A stretch of 64,000 nt of DNA from Hymenobacter sp. GOD-10R (GTDB taxonomy: Bacteria; Bacteroidota; Bacteroidia; Cytophagales; Hymenobacteraceae). The translations under genes were made by a program, and so were the position numbers. Below, in pieces: positions 16,779 to 25,603 of this stretch; positions within the stretch are counted from its first letter, which is position 1, and each line of letters starts with the position of its first letter. Location of the stretch: positions 4,285,001-4,349,000 of the forward strand of contig NZ_CP141184.1 of the NCBI RefSeq assembly GCF_035609205.1, read 5' to 3'. The notes under the pieces are model-generated. The model was not told the DNA's origin. It saw only the letters and a program-made list of their open reading frames with translations, and did no database searches.

Positions 16779-18659
16779 TTACTGCCCACCAGCAGTGCTG
16801 CTAGCGCCTGGCGAGAACCGTAGCCAACTCAACTTCCCAACGGGTTGATCGACGCATAGCCGTAATGTATGCCGCCCTGCTGGCAACGACGCAGCCGGGA
16901 GCGTTAAGGTTTGCCAGACGGTTGTATCTCCCTGCGGCTCTATTAGCACTGATCCGAGGGTAGCCTCGCCTAGCTTCAACGTAAGGCGCCCGGGCGTGGT
17001 AGTGGGCTGTACGCGGAACTGTACGGCGTAAGCGCCCGCAGCCTTAACCGTTACGGTATAATTAAGCCACTCGCCCGCAGCTAGGTCCCCGACAGCGAAA
17101 CTATTGCCCTGCGAGCTAACAACTTCCTGAATATCAACCCCATCATTGCGATATACACCTCCCTGGTTCCATGGCTTATTGCTCCGATAGTCGGTTTTAG
17201 CGGAGTATTCGTCCTGATACGCCACTCCCGCCCGACCTAGGTCGTAATCAACGGCCTGAATAGTACCTGGCACCATGAGCGAAGCAAAGGGAGCCGAAAA
17301 GTTGCTTGGCTGCGTAAGCGCCGCCGCCACATCACGATTGGGAGTGCAGTTGGCAAATTGCACGTTGCGCAACAAAGCAGCACGTCCGGCTGGGGTCAGG
17401 ATGCTACCGTATGATTTGACACGCAACAAGCTTGCGGGGCTGTTTACCCGCTTGATATTCCAGTGGCACCAGCCAATGTTGTTGGCGTTCAACACTTGCA
17501 CGGCGGCAGCAAACCACTCATTAGAGTTTTCGCCCGTTTCTCCCACCCATACCGGTACTTGCCACCGGTCACGGAAAGTCACTAGGTTTTTGATCAAGTT
17601 GACTTGATTAGGGTTTGGATCTGTGGCTTCCGGAGCGTTCGTACACCAGTAGCGGTGAGCGTTGTACACGAGATTATGCTTGTCTGATACAGCTAGCTTG
17701 TCGGGGGTGATGTTCGTGTATTCATTGCCGTAGCCGTTGCCTTCCAGCAATAGTAAATGCTGGTCTCCTTGGCTGCGCACCGCCTCAATGAGCCGAGAAT
17801 ATAGCGCGCTAAGCTCTTTATTATCAGCCGACATGCCGTTGGCCTCATTTAGGTTGTGCGGCTCGTTTATCAAGTCATACATAGCTACTCGCCCGTCTTT
17901 TTTGTAGCGGGCAGCTAGCTTTTCCCAAAAGCGCACTGTTATGTCCTGATAGATGGCGCGGCCCTTGGCGTCACGGCGCTTCCACAGATCGAGGGGCAAG
18001 AAGTTATCGTTGATGTTGCGGTCGGTACCTTGTCCACCAGGAGCAGCGTGCAGGTCCAGAATCACGTAAAGGTTATTGTCCGCGCACCACTTCAGCACGT
18101 TGTCAACTTGCCGAAAGCCTTCAGTGTTTTGATCGGTAAAAAGCCGGTCTTGATCGTACCACGTACTCAGACTTTGCACGTAGGCATCGAGCTTTTTTGC
18201 GTTTTTAGGGTCGCGGATGACTTCCGTGCGAGCGTGGCGCTGGGTCGCCGTCAGGAATAAATCATAGTGAAACGGCAGTCGTACGCAGGTAAAACCTTGT
18301 TTAGCAATAAAATCGATATCGGCTTTAGTAATAAAATTGGCGCGATACTGCTGGTAAAACTCCTGCATCTGCGCCTCTGGCATCGTACGTAGCAGACCTT
18401 GTTTGATGCGCCACTGGCAGTTCAGTGTGTCCGTTTGCAGGATGTAGCTTTCTTGGAGCAACCAGCCTCCTACATTAAACCCACGGAGAATCACTTCTTT
18501 CCCACCGCTGTTCACTATCCTAGGTCCCTCGGCATGGAGCATGCTCAGCTGCTGAGCGCCAGAACGTAGACTGTGTAATAAGATTATTACAATGGTACAT
18601 AGCACGTACGCTACGCCATTGTACCCCTTTTGAGGAGCGTCTCCATCTCGGCCTTCCAT
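16779..18659 (-). CDS. Secreted GH5 glucanase with C-terminal CBM6-like module
   Basis: A 626-residue enzyme of family GH5 (clan A barrel). The N-terminal hydrophobic segment (about 16-35) is a signal peptide or anchor. RGFNVGGWL (59-67) is typical of the exo-beta-1,3-glucanase-like branch. The acid/base is in YDLINEPHN (E266) and the nucleophile in VWVGETGEN (E374). A beta-sandwich module from about 480 to 620 contains a YRNDGVDIQ-type segment and a GEWLNYTV strand, as in CBM6/CBM35. Expected substrate is beta-1,3-glucan or its oligomers, from family branch and locus. It heads an operon with the 7TM-zinc-ribbon gene. The predicted leader is about 640 nt and includes a terminator-like hairpin. 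Confidence 0.87.
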   Translation of the reverse strand: MEGRDGDAPQKGYNGVAYVLCTIVIILLHSLRSGAQQLSMLHAEGPRIVNSGGKEVILRGFNVGGWLLQESYILQTDTLNCQWRIKQGLLRTMPEAQMQEFYQQYRANFITKADIDFIAKQGFTCVRLPFHYDLFLTATQRHARTEVIRDPKNAKKLDAYVQSLSTWYDQDRLFTDQNTEGFRQVDNVLKWCADNNLYVILDLHAAPGGQGTDRNINDNFLPLDLWKRRDAKGRAIYQDITVRFWEKLAARYKKDGRVAMYDLINEPHNLNEANGMSADNKELSALYSRLIEAVRSQGDQHLLLLEGNGYGNEYTNITPDKLAVSDKHNLVYNAHRYWCTNAPEATDPNPNQVNLIKNLVTFRDRWQVPVWVGETGENSNEWFAAAVQVLNANNIGWCHWNIKRVNSPASLLRVKSYGSILTPAGRAALLRNVQFANCTPNRDVAAALTQPSNFSAPFASLMVPGTIQAVDYDLGRAGVAYQDEYSAKTDYRSNKPWNQGGVYRNDGVDIQEVVSSQGNSFAVGDLAAGEWLNYTVTVKAAGAYAVQFRVQPTTTPGRLTLKLGEATLGSVLIEPQGDTTVWQTLTLPAASLPAGRHTLRLCVDQPVGKLSWLRFSPGASSTAGGQ

Positions 18660-18697
18660 AAAATGCTGGTTGAGAACACCTGTTGGCGGAGAAAGAG

Positions 18698-18730
18698 AAA
18701 AAAAGGGCAGAGATACCCCGCCCTCTTTTT
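18698..18730 (-). terminator. Terminator-like hairpin in the GH5 leader
   Basis: On the minus strand AAAAAGAGGGC pairs with GCCCTTTTTTT (one G-U) over an 11-base loop and ends in a seven-T run. It lies 39-71 nt upstream of the GH5 start codon. Transcripts from the predicted promoter at 19307 would meet it before reaching GH5. It may attenuate the operon or end a separate leader RNA. The plus-strand reading also ends in T5. Nothing coding is visible in 18731-19306. Confidence 0.55.
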
Positions 18731-19306
18731 ACCGTCATTTCTCACGCTACGGTTTTTTATTTACAAGCTTCAGATAGCGCATCTTATGCGCTTGCTTCTC
18801 CCCTGCCAGGTTTTCTGCTGGCATACTTATGAATCTGCCTCGTTTCGAATACGACGAGGTTTAGCCTTCGTAACACTGCTATCGTGAAAAGAGAAGGCTC
18901 TTACAGCCACTGCTTAGGAAAGTACTACGCCTAGACAGGCGACGTACAAAGACATCAGTCTAGCACCCGCTAAAAAGGCAAGCACTCGAAGTATACCCTA
19001 AGCAGATTCTAGAAAAGCAGCTCGACTTAGCTCCTCAGAGAAGCTGCGAGCCAGCAGCAAAAACAGGTCGACAATGCTGGTGCTCAGAGCGACCTTTAGC
19101 TAGTGTAAATGCGTTCTTCATGGGTGGTGGGTTTGGGTTGGAAGCAGTACCAAGCAAGTAGGGATGCTGGTACAAATCAGAGTGGACGGCGCTATAGTAT
19201 AGCTACAAGCAGAGAACCTAGGTTAAGGGATAATTTTTACGCCTCCCTGCTCTCGCTTAGCATATGCAATAGGTTAGCTAACAAGTCTTGAGAGCAACTG
19301 CGTGAT

Positions 19307-19338
19307 CAAATATATTGGTGTGTTTTTCTAAAAAGCAA
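19307..19338 (-). promoter_or_regulatory. Predicted promoter of the GH5 operon
   Basis: On the minus strand TTTG/TTG (19338-19336), 21 bp, TATATTTG (19314-19307). The -7 box and spacing are identical to the susC promoter. Transcription would start near 19300. Confidence 0.6.
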
Positions 19339-19398
19339 ATTACTAAAATGCTTCTATTACTCAGAAACGATGTTTTTTCACTTATCTAACACCATATT

Positions 19399-19417
19399 TA
19401 TACACTTACTACACACG
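19399..19417 (-). promoter_or_regulatory. Beta-glucan locus regulatory site, upstream of GH5
   Basis: CGTGTGTAGTAAGTGTATA on the coding strand, identical to the susC copy. It is 84 bp from the TATATTTG box, exactly as at susC. Confidence 0.65.
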
Positions 19418-19551
19418 CATAAAATCAATTTTTCACGACGTATGGCAGAATAGATGCTACTTCCTACTGTTGCGCTAGCAGATAAGAAACAACGATAAAT
19501 TCGAATAAATTTTGCTGGTAAGTGCACGTATCATGTATGCGACATGCTAGG

Positions 19552-20298
19552 CTACTCTGCACCAGTGGGCCCAAATCGCTCCGTGCGAATGCTCTCAGCA
19601 GGTAGACCTAGGTCAAGTAGAGTATTAGCGGCTTGTTCAACCAATTGCGTAGGTCCACAGACAAACACCTGCGGCAACACGGAAAATTGCGTCAACACCT
19701 CAGTCAGCATTGCTTGGTCGATGCGACGGTGGTATCCGTTCCAAGCTAGCGGGGCTTGCCGAGTGAACGTAAAAACTAGGCTGAAGTGCGGATCTTGCTG
19801 CGCTAGCGCTTCCAATTCTTGTCGGTAAATAGCCTCAGCGGCGGTGCGTACGCTGAAAAGCAACACGGTAGGGTTAGTTGCTTGAACGGCAGTGCGATGA
19901 CGCAGCATAGCCATCAAAGGCACTACTCCAGAACCGCCCGCTACGAGCAGCAATGGCAGATCATACATTTCCTTACGCCACACGAAGTAGCCCCCAATAG
20001 GACCGCGCACCTCCAACGAATCGCCAACAGCTACCCCTTCGTGCAAGTAGGCCGACACTTCGCCGTCATCAATTAATTCAATTGTTAAATCAATCTCGCC
20101 GACTTGCTCGGGCGGCGAGGCGATGGAATAGCTGCGCTCCGCTTGGTAGCCATCCTCGGCTGTCAGACGCATATCATAATGCTGACCCGGTAAGTGCGGT
20201 TGCCAATGCGGCAATTGTAGCGTGAACGTTTTGACGCGTGGCGTTTCTTTCACAATAGCTTTCACCTGAGCTAGCTGCCAGGGCATTTTCTCCGACAT
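19552..20298 (-). CDS. Ferredoxin-NADP reductase-like FAD/NAD-binding oxidoreductase
   Basis: A 248-residue soluble flavoprotein. The FAD domain (about 5-100) has RSYSIAS, the R-x-Y-S/T signature that binds the flavin. The NAD(P) domain has LLLVAGGSGVVPLMAML and ends with VFVCGPTQLVE. No 2Fe-2S domain follows. The ATG at 20298 is preferred because longer in-frame sequence would overlap the upstream gene, whose stop is 13 bases away. The pairing with a sulfite-oxidase-like protein suggests it passes electrons between a nicotinamide pool and that enzyme, which is inferred. Confidence 0.88.
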   Translation of the reverse strand: MSEKMPWQLAQVKAIVKETPRVKTFTLQLPHWQPHLPGQHYDMRLTAEDGYQAERSYSIASPPEQVGEIDLTIELIDDGEVSAYLHEGVAVGDSLEVRGPIGGYFVWRKEMYDLPLLLVAGGSGVVPLMAMLRHRTAVQATNPTVLLFSVRTAAEAIYRQELEALAQQDPHFSLVFTFTRQAPLAWNGYHRRIDQAMLTEVLTQFSVLPQVFVCGPTQLVEQAANTLLDLGLPAESIRTERFGPTGAE

Positions 20299-20311
20299 GT
20301 TCACCGCTAGC

Positions 20312-20935
20312 TTATTGATCGGAATCGTCTGTGCGATAGCGCTGCTCCTTCCACGGGTCGCCGTACATGCTGTAGCCGCCTCGTTCCCAGAAACCAGGCT
20401 CGTCCTCATCCATGAAGCGCAGTCGGTTAATCCACTTTGCGCTCTTCCAAAAGTACAGGTGCGGCACGACTAGCCGCGCCGGGCCGCCGTGCTCTGGGGT
20501 GAGCGGCTTTCCGCCGAAACTCAATCCGATGAAGCCTTTGCCGTTGCGCAGATCTTCTAAGGGCACATTGGTGGTGTAGCCGCCGTAAGAATACGCCATT
20601 ACATAGCGTACTTCAGGCAAGAGCTTGGCGTGTTCAAGTATTGTATCGATGCTCACGCCTTGCCATTGGGTATCTAGCCTCGACCACTTCGTTACGCAGT
20701 GTATGTCATTGGTAAATGACTGCTGAGGCAGGGCGTTAAACTGCTCCCACGTCCACTGCACGGGCGTCTCGACCAATCCTTCCAAGCTAAACGTCCAGTT
20801 GGCGAGTGCAATACGCGGTGTGGGGCCAGCCGAAAGCACGGGAAAATCGTGGGTCTCATATTGGCCGGGCGGAATTCGGTCGCTAGCTGCCGATTCTCGT
20901 TTGCGTCCAAATCCTTTGTTGAAGAAAGCCGCCAT
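20312..20935 (-). CDS. Sulfite-oxidase-like molybdopterin-dependent oxidoreductase
   Basis: A 207-residue protein of the oxidoreductase molybdopterin-binding fold, as in YuiH and MsrP. The DIHCVTKWS segment carries the Cys that ligates molybdenum in this family. GGYTTNVPLEDL, PLTPEHGGPARLVVPHLYFWKSAKW and the C-terminal GYSMYGDPW are family signatures. It lacks a dimerization domain and a twin-arginine signal, so a cytoplasmic location is likely. ATG 20935 is favoured over a TTG ten codons upstream. It is first in a two-gene operon with the flavin reductase. Substrate unknown. Confidence 0.88.
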   Translation of the reverse strand: MAAFFNKGFGRKRESAASDRIPPGQYETHDFPVLSAGPTPRIALANWTFSLEGLVETPVQWTWEQFNALPQQSFTNDIHCVTKWSRLDTQWQGVSIDTILEHAKLLPEVRYVMAYSYGGYTTNVPLEDLRNGKGFIGLSFGGKPLTPEHGGPARLVVPHLYFWKSAKWINRLRFMDEDEPGFWERGGYSMYGDPWKEQRYRTDDSDQ

Positions 20936-21222
20936 AAGGTGCAAAGCTGAAGAGTAGAGGCGCAAAAGGTAGCAAAATATTCACTTGCGGGAAGCTAGGC
21001 AGCCTGGTTTTGCGCGTGCCTGTGAGCCTCTGTTGTACCGTTTCAGGTAGCCGTTAATTGCTCTTAGGCAACGTGCAGGCGCTCACAACGTCTTTGTGCT
21101 ACTTTGTTTGCTCGGTTGCCACAATGGCGCTAAACCATCTACTTTCGTGGCTGCTCTGGGCTGAGAGAAGCACCTAGCTTCGACAGTATTCATTTCAGAC
21201 TCTCAAAACCTTTATTCTTCGC

Positions 21223-23397
21223 ATGTTTAAACCCCTAGTACGCAATGCAGCGGCGATTATCGTGTTCGTGCAGCTGGCTGTCGCGCCGGTGGCGTGGGCA
21301 CAGGTCGGCCCCGGCACCCAATGGACTAAAGATGGCTACAGCTATATGCGGGCCCAAGATGATGAAATTGTCCAGCTCGACGCTCGTGACCCTAAGAAGT
21401 CGACTACGCTCATCAGCAAACAGTTACTAACGCCACAGGGCCAAACGGCACCGCTAAAAGTGCGCCGCTTTGCTTTCTCCGATGATGGCCGCAAAGTCCT
21501 TCTTAGTACGAACACCAAGAAAGTGTGGCGCTACGATACGCGTGGCGACTACTGGGTATTCGACCTAGACAGTAAGAAACTCACCCAGCTAGGCAAAGGG
21601 CGACCAGAGTCGTCGTTGATGTTTGCCAAGTTCTCGCCTGATGGCAGCAAAGTGGCTTATGTGAGCGAGCACAACCTTTACGTAGAGACCCTAGCCGATA
21701 ACCGGATCACGGCTCTCACCTCCGACGGCACCAGCCGCCTCATCAACGGCACGTTCGACTGGGTATACGAGGAAGAACTTGACTGCCGCGACGGTTTCCG
21801 CTGGGCGCCTGATGGGCAGAAGCTAGCCTACTGGCAGCTCGACGCCACCAAAACGCGCAACTATCTGATGCTGAACACGACGGATCAGCTCTACCCTTTC
21901 ACGATTCCGGTCGAGTACCCCGTAGTAGGCGAAGATCCGAGCCGTTGCCGCGTAGGCGTGGTGCCCGTGGCGGGCGGCGCGACCAAGTGGATGGACGTCC
22001 CCGGCGACGCCGTGCAGCACTATATTCCGCGCATGGAATGGGCCAGCAACGATGAGCTTATTCTTCAACAGCTCAACCGCCGTCAGAATGAAAGCAAGCT
22101 GATGCTGTGCACCGCTAGCAGTGGCACCGTCAAGCCGATTTACAGCGAGACGGACAAGGCTTGGGTGGATGCGAAGGAAGGCGCCGTCGGCTGGAATTGG
22201 ATTGAGGGCGGCAAGCGCTTTGTGTGGTCGAGTGAGAAGGATGGCTGGCGCCACCTCTATGCCGTCGACCGCAAAGGCAAGGAGCAGCTCTTGACCAAAG
22301 GCGACTACGACGTGATTAGCCTGGAGTCGATTGATGAGAAAGGCGGCCAGATCTACTTCATGGCCTCTCCCACGAATGCTACCCAAAAGTACCTCTACCA
22401 CGTGCCGCTGAAAGGAGGCAAGGCTGAGCGCGTGACCCCGCAGAACTTAGCCGGCTCACACAGCTACGACATCTCGCCCAACGGCAAGCTAGCGCTGCAT
22501 AATTATTCCAGCAGCTCGGTATTCCCCGTGTCCGATGTGGTGTCGCTGCCCACGCACCAGCGTTTGAGCGGCGGCGAAACACCTGCCCAAGCGCAAAGCA
22601 TCAAGCTTCCCAAGGTGGAGTTCTTCCAGGTGAAAACGCAAGATGGTGTGACGCTGGATGGTTGGATGGTGAAGCCTACCAATTTCGACCCTAGCAAGAA
22701 ATATCCCATCGTATTTATGGTGTACGGAGAGCCCGCTAGCCAGACGGTAGTCGACCGCTTCGGAATTAGCAGCAACCGCCTCTACCAGGGCAGCATGGCC
22801 GATGACGGCTACATCTACGCTTCGCTGGAAAACCGCGGTGCCCCGGCTCCGCGCGGCCGAGAGTTTCGTAAAGCTATTTACCACAACATTGGGAGCTTAA
22901 ACATCCGCGACCAGGCCATGGGCGCCAAAGAAGTGCTGAAAAACGCCTTCGTAGACACCAGCCGCGTGGCAGTGTGGGGTTGGAGCGGCGGCGGTTCTTC
23001 CACGCTGAACCTGATGTTTCAATACCCACAGATTTACAAAACGGGTATTTCCATCGCTGCTGTCGACAACCAACTGAACTACGATAATATCTACCAGGAG
23101 CGCTACATGGGTATAGTGCCTGAAGACAAGCACTTCTTCGTAGACAACTCCCCCTTGGCCCACGCCAAGAACCTGCGTGGCAACCTGCTGCTCGTGCACG
23201 GCACCGGCGACGACAACGTGCACTACAACAATGCCGAGCAGATGATCAATGAGCTGGTGCGCAACGGCAAAACCTTCCAGTTGATGTCGTACCCAAACCG
23301 CACGCACAGCATCTCGGAGGGCGAAGGTACTAGCCGCCACCTAGCTGCTACCTATACCAAATTCCTGAAGGAAAACTGCCCGCCCGGCGGCCGCTAG
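21223..23397 (+). CDS. Dipeptidyl-peptidase IV-type S9 serine peptidase
   Basis: A 724-residue secreted prolyl peptidase. A signal peptide covers about 1-26. The N-terminal beta-propeller (DPPIV_N) contains the paired glutamates in FDWVYEEELDCRDGFRW that bind the substrate amino terminus. The C-terminal alpha/beta hydrolase has the catalytic Ser in GWSGGGSS, Asp in GTGDDNVH and His in RTHSISEG. It probably removes Xaa-Pro dipeptides from peptides in the periplasm. It is a single gene followed by a strong terminator. Confidence 0.94.
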   Translation: MFKPLVRNAAAIIVFVQLAVAPVAWAQVGPGTQWTKDGYSYMRAQDDEIVQLDARDPKKSTTLISKQLLTPQGQTAPLKVRRFAFSDDGRKVLLSTNTKKVWRYDTRGDYWVFDLDSKKLTQLGKGRPESSLMFAKFSPDGSKVAYVSEHNLYVETLADNRITALTSDGTSRLINGTFDWVYEEELDCRDGFRWAPDGQKLAYWQLDATKTRNYLMLNTTDQLYPFTIPVEYPVVGEDPSRCRVGVVPVAGGATKWMDVPGDAVQHYIPRMEWASNDELILQQLNRRQNESKLMLCTASSGTVKPIYSETDKAWVDAKEGAVGWNWIEGGKRFVWSSEKDGWRHLYAVDRKGKEQLLTKGDYDVISLESIDEKGGQIYFMASPTNATQKYLYHVPLKGGKAERVTPQNLAGSHSYDISPNGKLALHNYSSSSVFPVSDVVSLPTHQRLSGGETPAQAQSIKLPKVEFFQVKTQDGVTLDGWMVKPTNFDPSKKYPIVFMVYGEPASQTVVDRFGISSNRLYQGSMADDGYIYASLENRGAPAPRGREFRKAIYHNIGSLNIRDQAMGAKEVLKNAFVDTSRVAVWGWSGGGSSTLNLMFQYPQIYKTGISIAAVDNQLNYDNIYQERYMGIVPEDKHFFVDNSPLAHAKNLRGNLLLVHGTGDDNVHYNNAEQMINELVRNGKTFQLMSYPNRTHSISEGEGTSRHLAATYTKFLKENCPPGGR

Positions 23398-23425
23398 TAT
23401 TTCGCTAGTTTGTCGTTCAGCAAAC

Positions 23426-23476
23426 GACAGAAACAAAAAAGCTCTGGAAGACTTCCAGAGTTTTTTTGTTTCTGTC
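23426..23476. terminator. Bidirectional terminator after the S9 peptidase
   Basis: Two 25-bp arms with one mismatch (23426-23450 and 23452-23476) fold around CTCTGGAAG/CTTCCAGAG, with A- and T-runs on the flanks. It separates convergent genes and abuts the repeat at 23473-23554. Confidence 0.85.
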
Positions 23477-23554
23477 ATTCCGAGCCAAGCGAGGAATCTG
23501 GGCCAAACGGCTGCGACCCTACAACTCAGATTCCTCGCTTGGCTCGGAATGACA
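23473..23554. repeat. Palindromic dispersed repeat (GTCATTCCGAGC family)
   Basis: A perfect 28-bp inverted repeat (23473-23500 and 23527-23554) starts TGTCATTCCGAGCC and ends AATGACA, with a 26-bp centre. Translated, it gives the CHSEPSEES-like string known from many spurious proteins in unrelated bacteria. It resembles a small non-autonomous element or REP-like sequence. It sits between convergent genes. Confidence 0.8.
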
Positions 23555-23569
23555 ACGAGAACCTAGCTT

Positions 23570-24013
23570 TTACTTCTTATTGGTGGCGCGTACAGCTTTT
23601 ACTTCAGCAGCGGTAACGGCGCTGGCCTTGTTGCCGAAGCTGTTACGCACAAACGTCAGCACGTCGGCAATTTGCTGGTCGTTAAGGAAGTCGTGGGAGG
23701 GCATGACGTTATTGTAGGGCTCGCCATCGATATCCACGTCTTGCAAGCCATTGAGCAACACCTTCGCCAGACGGGTTTTATCACCTAGCACGTAGCTCGT
23801 TTTGATAAGCGGCGGATTCATGTTCTGGACTCCACCCCCGTCGGCTTGGTGGCAGCTCAGGCAGTACTGGGTGTAGATCTGCTTGCCAGCTGCAATCGAC
23901 TTCGCTGCTCCGGCAGAGGCAGCAGGGGCCTTGGATTTGGGAGCTGGTTTCTTCTGCGCCGCAAGCGGCAAACTCAGGAAGACGAAAAAGCACAGAATGC
24001 TTAACTTCTGCAT
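23570..24013 (-). CDS. Secreted monohaem cytochrome c
   Basis: A 147-residue periplasmic c-type cytochrome. A signal peptide covers about 1-19. The haem motif is CLSCH, and the distal Met is in NNVMPSH, with a class-I fold around it. It starts ten bases after the PQQ-type sugar dehydrogenase stop codon, so it is probably that enzyme's electron acceptor. ATG 24013 is chosen because it begins the signal peptide. Confidence 0.92.
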   Translation of the reverse strand: MQKLSILCFFVFLSLPLAAQKKPAPKSKAPAASAGAAKSIAAGKQIYTQYCLSCHQADGGGVQNMNPPLIKTSYVLGDKTRLAKVLLNGLQDVDIDGEPYNNVMPSHDFLNDQQIADVLTFVRNSFGNKASAVTAAEVKAVRATNKK

Positions 24014-24023
24014 ACCTAGGTGG

Positions 24024-25307
24024 TTACTTCTTGTTGTAGAAAATGCGGTAAATCGTTCCCTTCGAGTCATCAGTCACATACAGTGAACCGTCGGGGGCTT
24101 GCGCTAGACCACAGGGGCGGTGGTCGGCGCGGCCTGAGACAACTTTTTCGGGCGAGCCGGCGAAGTTATCAGCGAATACTTCCCATTTGCCATTGGGCTT
24201 GCCGTCCTTGAAGGGTTGGAATACCACAAAATAGCCTGCTTGCGGCTCGGGAGCACGGTTCCAAGAGCCGTGGAAGGCGATGAATGCGCCGTTCTTATAA
24301 CGCTCCGGGAACATGTTGCCGGTGTAGAACAGCAGACCATTGGGCGCCATGTGCGCCGGGTAAGCCGCCGCGGGGTCAATAAACTTGCTATCGGCCTCTT
24401 TCTTACCGTCGCCACCGTACTCGGGCGCTAGCATTTTCTTATTCTGTGTGGGGTCAAAATACAAGTAGGGCCAACCGGCATTGTCGCCCTTCTTCACCGC
24501 GTACATGCACTCGGCCGGTAATTGCGCCGACTGCTCCGAAGTGTACATATCGGGAAAAATGTCGTGCAGCTGGTCGCGGCCGTGCTGCATCACAAAGAGC
24601 TGGTTGTCTTGTTGATTCCAGTCGAGCCCCACTACGTTGCGCAAACCGGTGGTGTAGCGTGTGCCGTTGCCGTAGGTTTGGTTGAGCTGGTTGGCCTTGA
24701 ACTGCCAAATGCCGCCTGCCGAATCTAGCACGGGGCAGTTCGGCTGACCAAGGGAGCCTTTCTGCCGGTCACGCTGCTGGCAGGAGTTCGAGTACGCGCC
24801 GATGTTCACGTACACATTGCCCGCATTGTCTAGCACAATAGACTTGCTTTCGTGCTGACGCCGGTTGATGAGGCCAGTCACGATCTTCTCAGGTTGACTC
24901 GGGTTAGTTACTTCGCCCTTCTCGTTCAGCTTGTAGCGAAATACCTCCTGATCGGAAGAAGTGTACAAGTAACCGTCTTTGTAGTACATGCCGGTACCAC
25001 CATAGTTGCCAAAGCCGGTTTTTACCTCGGCTTTGCCGCCGCTGGTTGGTTGCAACATCAAAATGCCCTGCCCCGCCTTGTTGACGCGGTTGAGCTTGAC
25101 ATAAATATTACCCTGCGGCGTGATGGTGAGGTGGCGGGGCCTAGCCCCGGTTTCGGCCACTACTAGGGCGCTGAAGCCGGTTGGCAGTTTCAGACCAGCA
25201 TTATCAGCGTCAGCAACTAGCGTGGGTGGAGCAGTGAGGGCGTAAAGGGACAAGCTTCCGACGAGGGCGGCCGGAAGCAGCAGATAGCGCGTCAAGTTTT
25301 TCTTCAT
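24024..25307 (-). CDS. PQQ-type sugar dehydrogenase (glucose/sorbosone dehydrogenase fold)
   Basis: A 427-residue exported beta-propeller of the GSDH family that oxidizes sugars with PQQ and donates electrons to a cytochrome. A signal peptide covers about 1-26. Family blocks include GARPRHLTITPQGNIYV, TGLRNVVGLDW, HGRDQLHDIFPD, NAGWPYLYFD and the terminal DGSLYVTDDSKGTIYRI. The cytochrome c gene follows directly. PQQ synthesis genes are not in the window, and substrate is not predictable. Confidence 0.88.
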   Translation of the reverse strand: MKKNLTRYLLLPAALVGSLSLYALTAPPTLVADADNAGLKLPTGFSALVVAETGARPRHLTITPQGNIYVKLNRVNKAGQGILMLQPTSGGKAEVKTGFGNYGGTGMYYKDGYLYTSSDQEVFRYKLNEKGEVTNPSQPEKIVTGLINRRQHESKSIVLDNAGNVYVNIGAYSNSCQQRDRQKGSLGQPNCPVLDSAGGIWQFKANQLNQTYGNGTRYTTGLRNVVGLDWNQQDNQLFVMQHGRDQLHDIFPDMYTSEQSAQLPAECMYAVKKGDNAGWPYLYFDPTQNKKMLAPEYGGDGKKEADSKFIDPAAAYPAHMAPNGLLFYTGNMFPERYKNGAFIAFHGSWNRAPEPQAGYFVVFQPFKDGKPNGKWEVFADNFAGSPEKVVSGRADHRPCGLAQAPDGSLYVTDDSKGTIYRIFYNKK

Positions 25308-25603
25308 GGGTGTAGAACAGTTTTGAGGGCGTTTGGTGGGGTGACAGATAGGTACTTATTCTTTGCGCAAGCTATAGACACGTGATAGTATCCAAAGGTT
25401 GGAAACCGAGCGGCTGTTTCCGAATGCAGCGAAGCTACAATTCTTCTCCGCATTGACCTATGTCCATTGGTCGGACGCCTAGGGGGCGTCGTTGCGGGAG
25501 TCTGCGCAAGATTGTAGAATCACACGTTTGCGCCTCTGTACGTTACGCGCGAGTTGTTGGCTGAACTACCGGAGCCGCAGTGCTCTGACCTAGCTTTTCA
25601 GCC
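25308..25603. other. Non-coding gap with a small hairpin
   Basis: No gene is visible. GACGCC-TAGG-GGCGTC near 25474-25490 is a short stem whose GGTCGGACGCCTAGGG context resembles 7184-7199. It may mark the end of the polyamine-type operon, but there is no T-run. Confidence 0.4.

Noticed and set aside
23410..23616. 68-codon frame with a CHSEPSEES-like string
   Set aside because: Translation of a terminator and an inverted repeat; a known kind of spurious protein.
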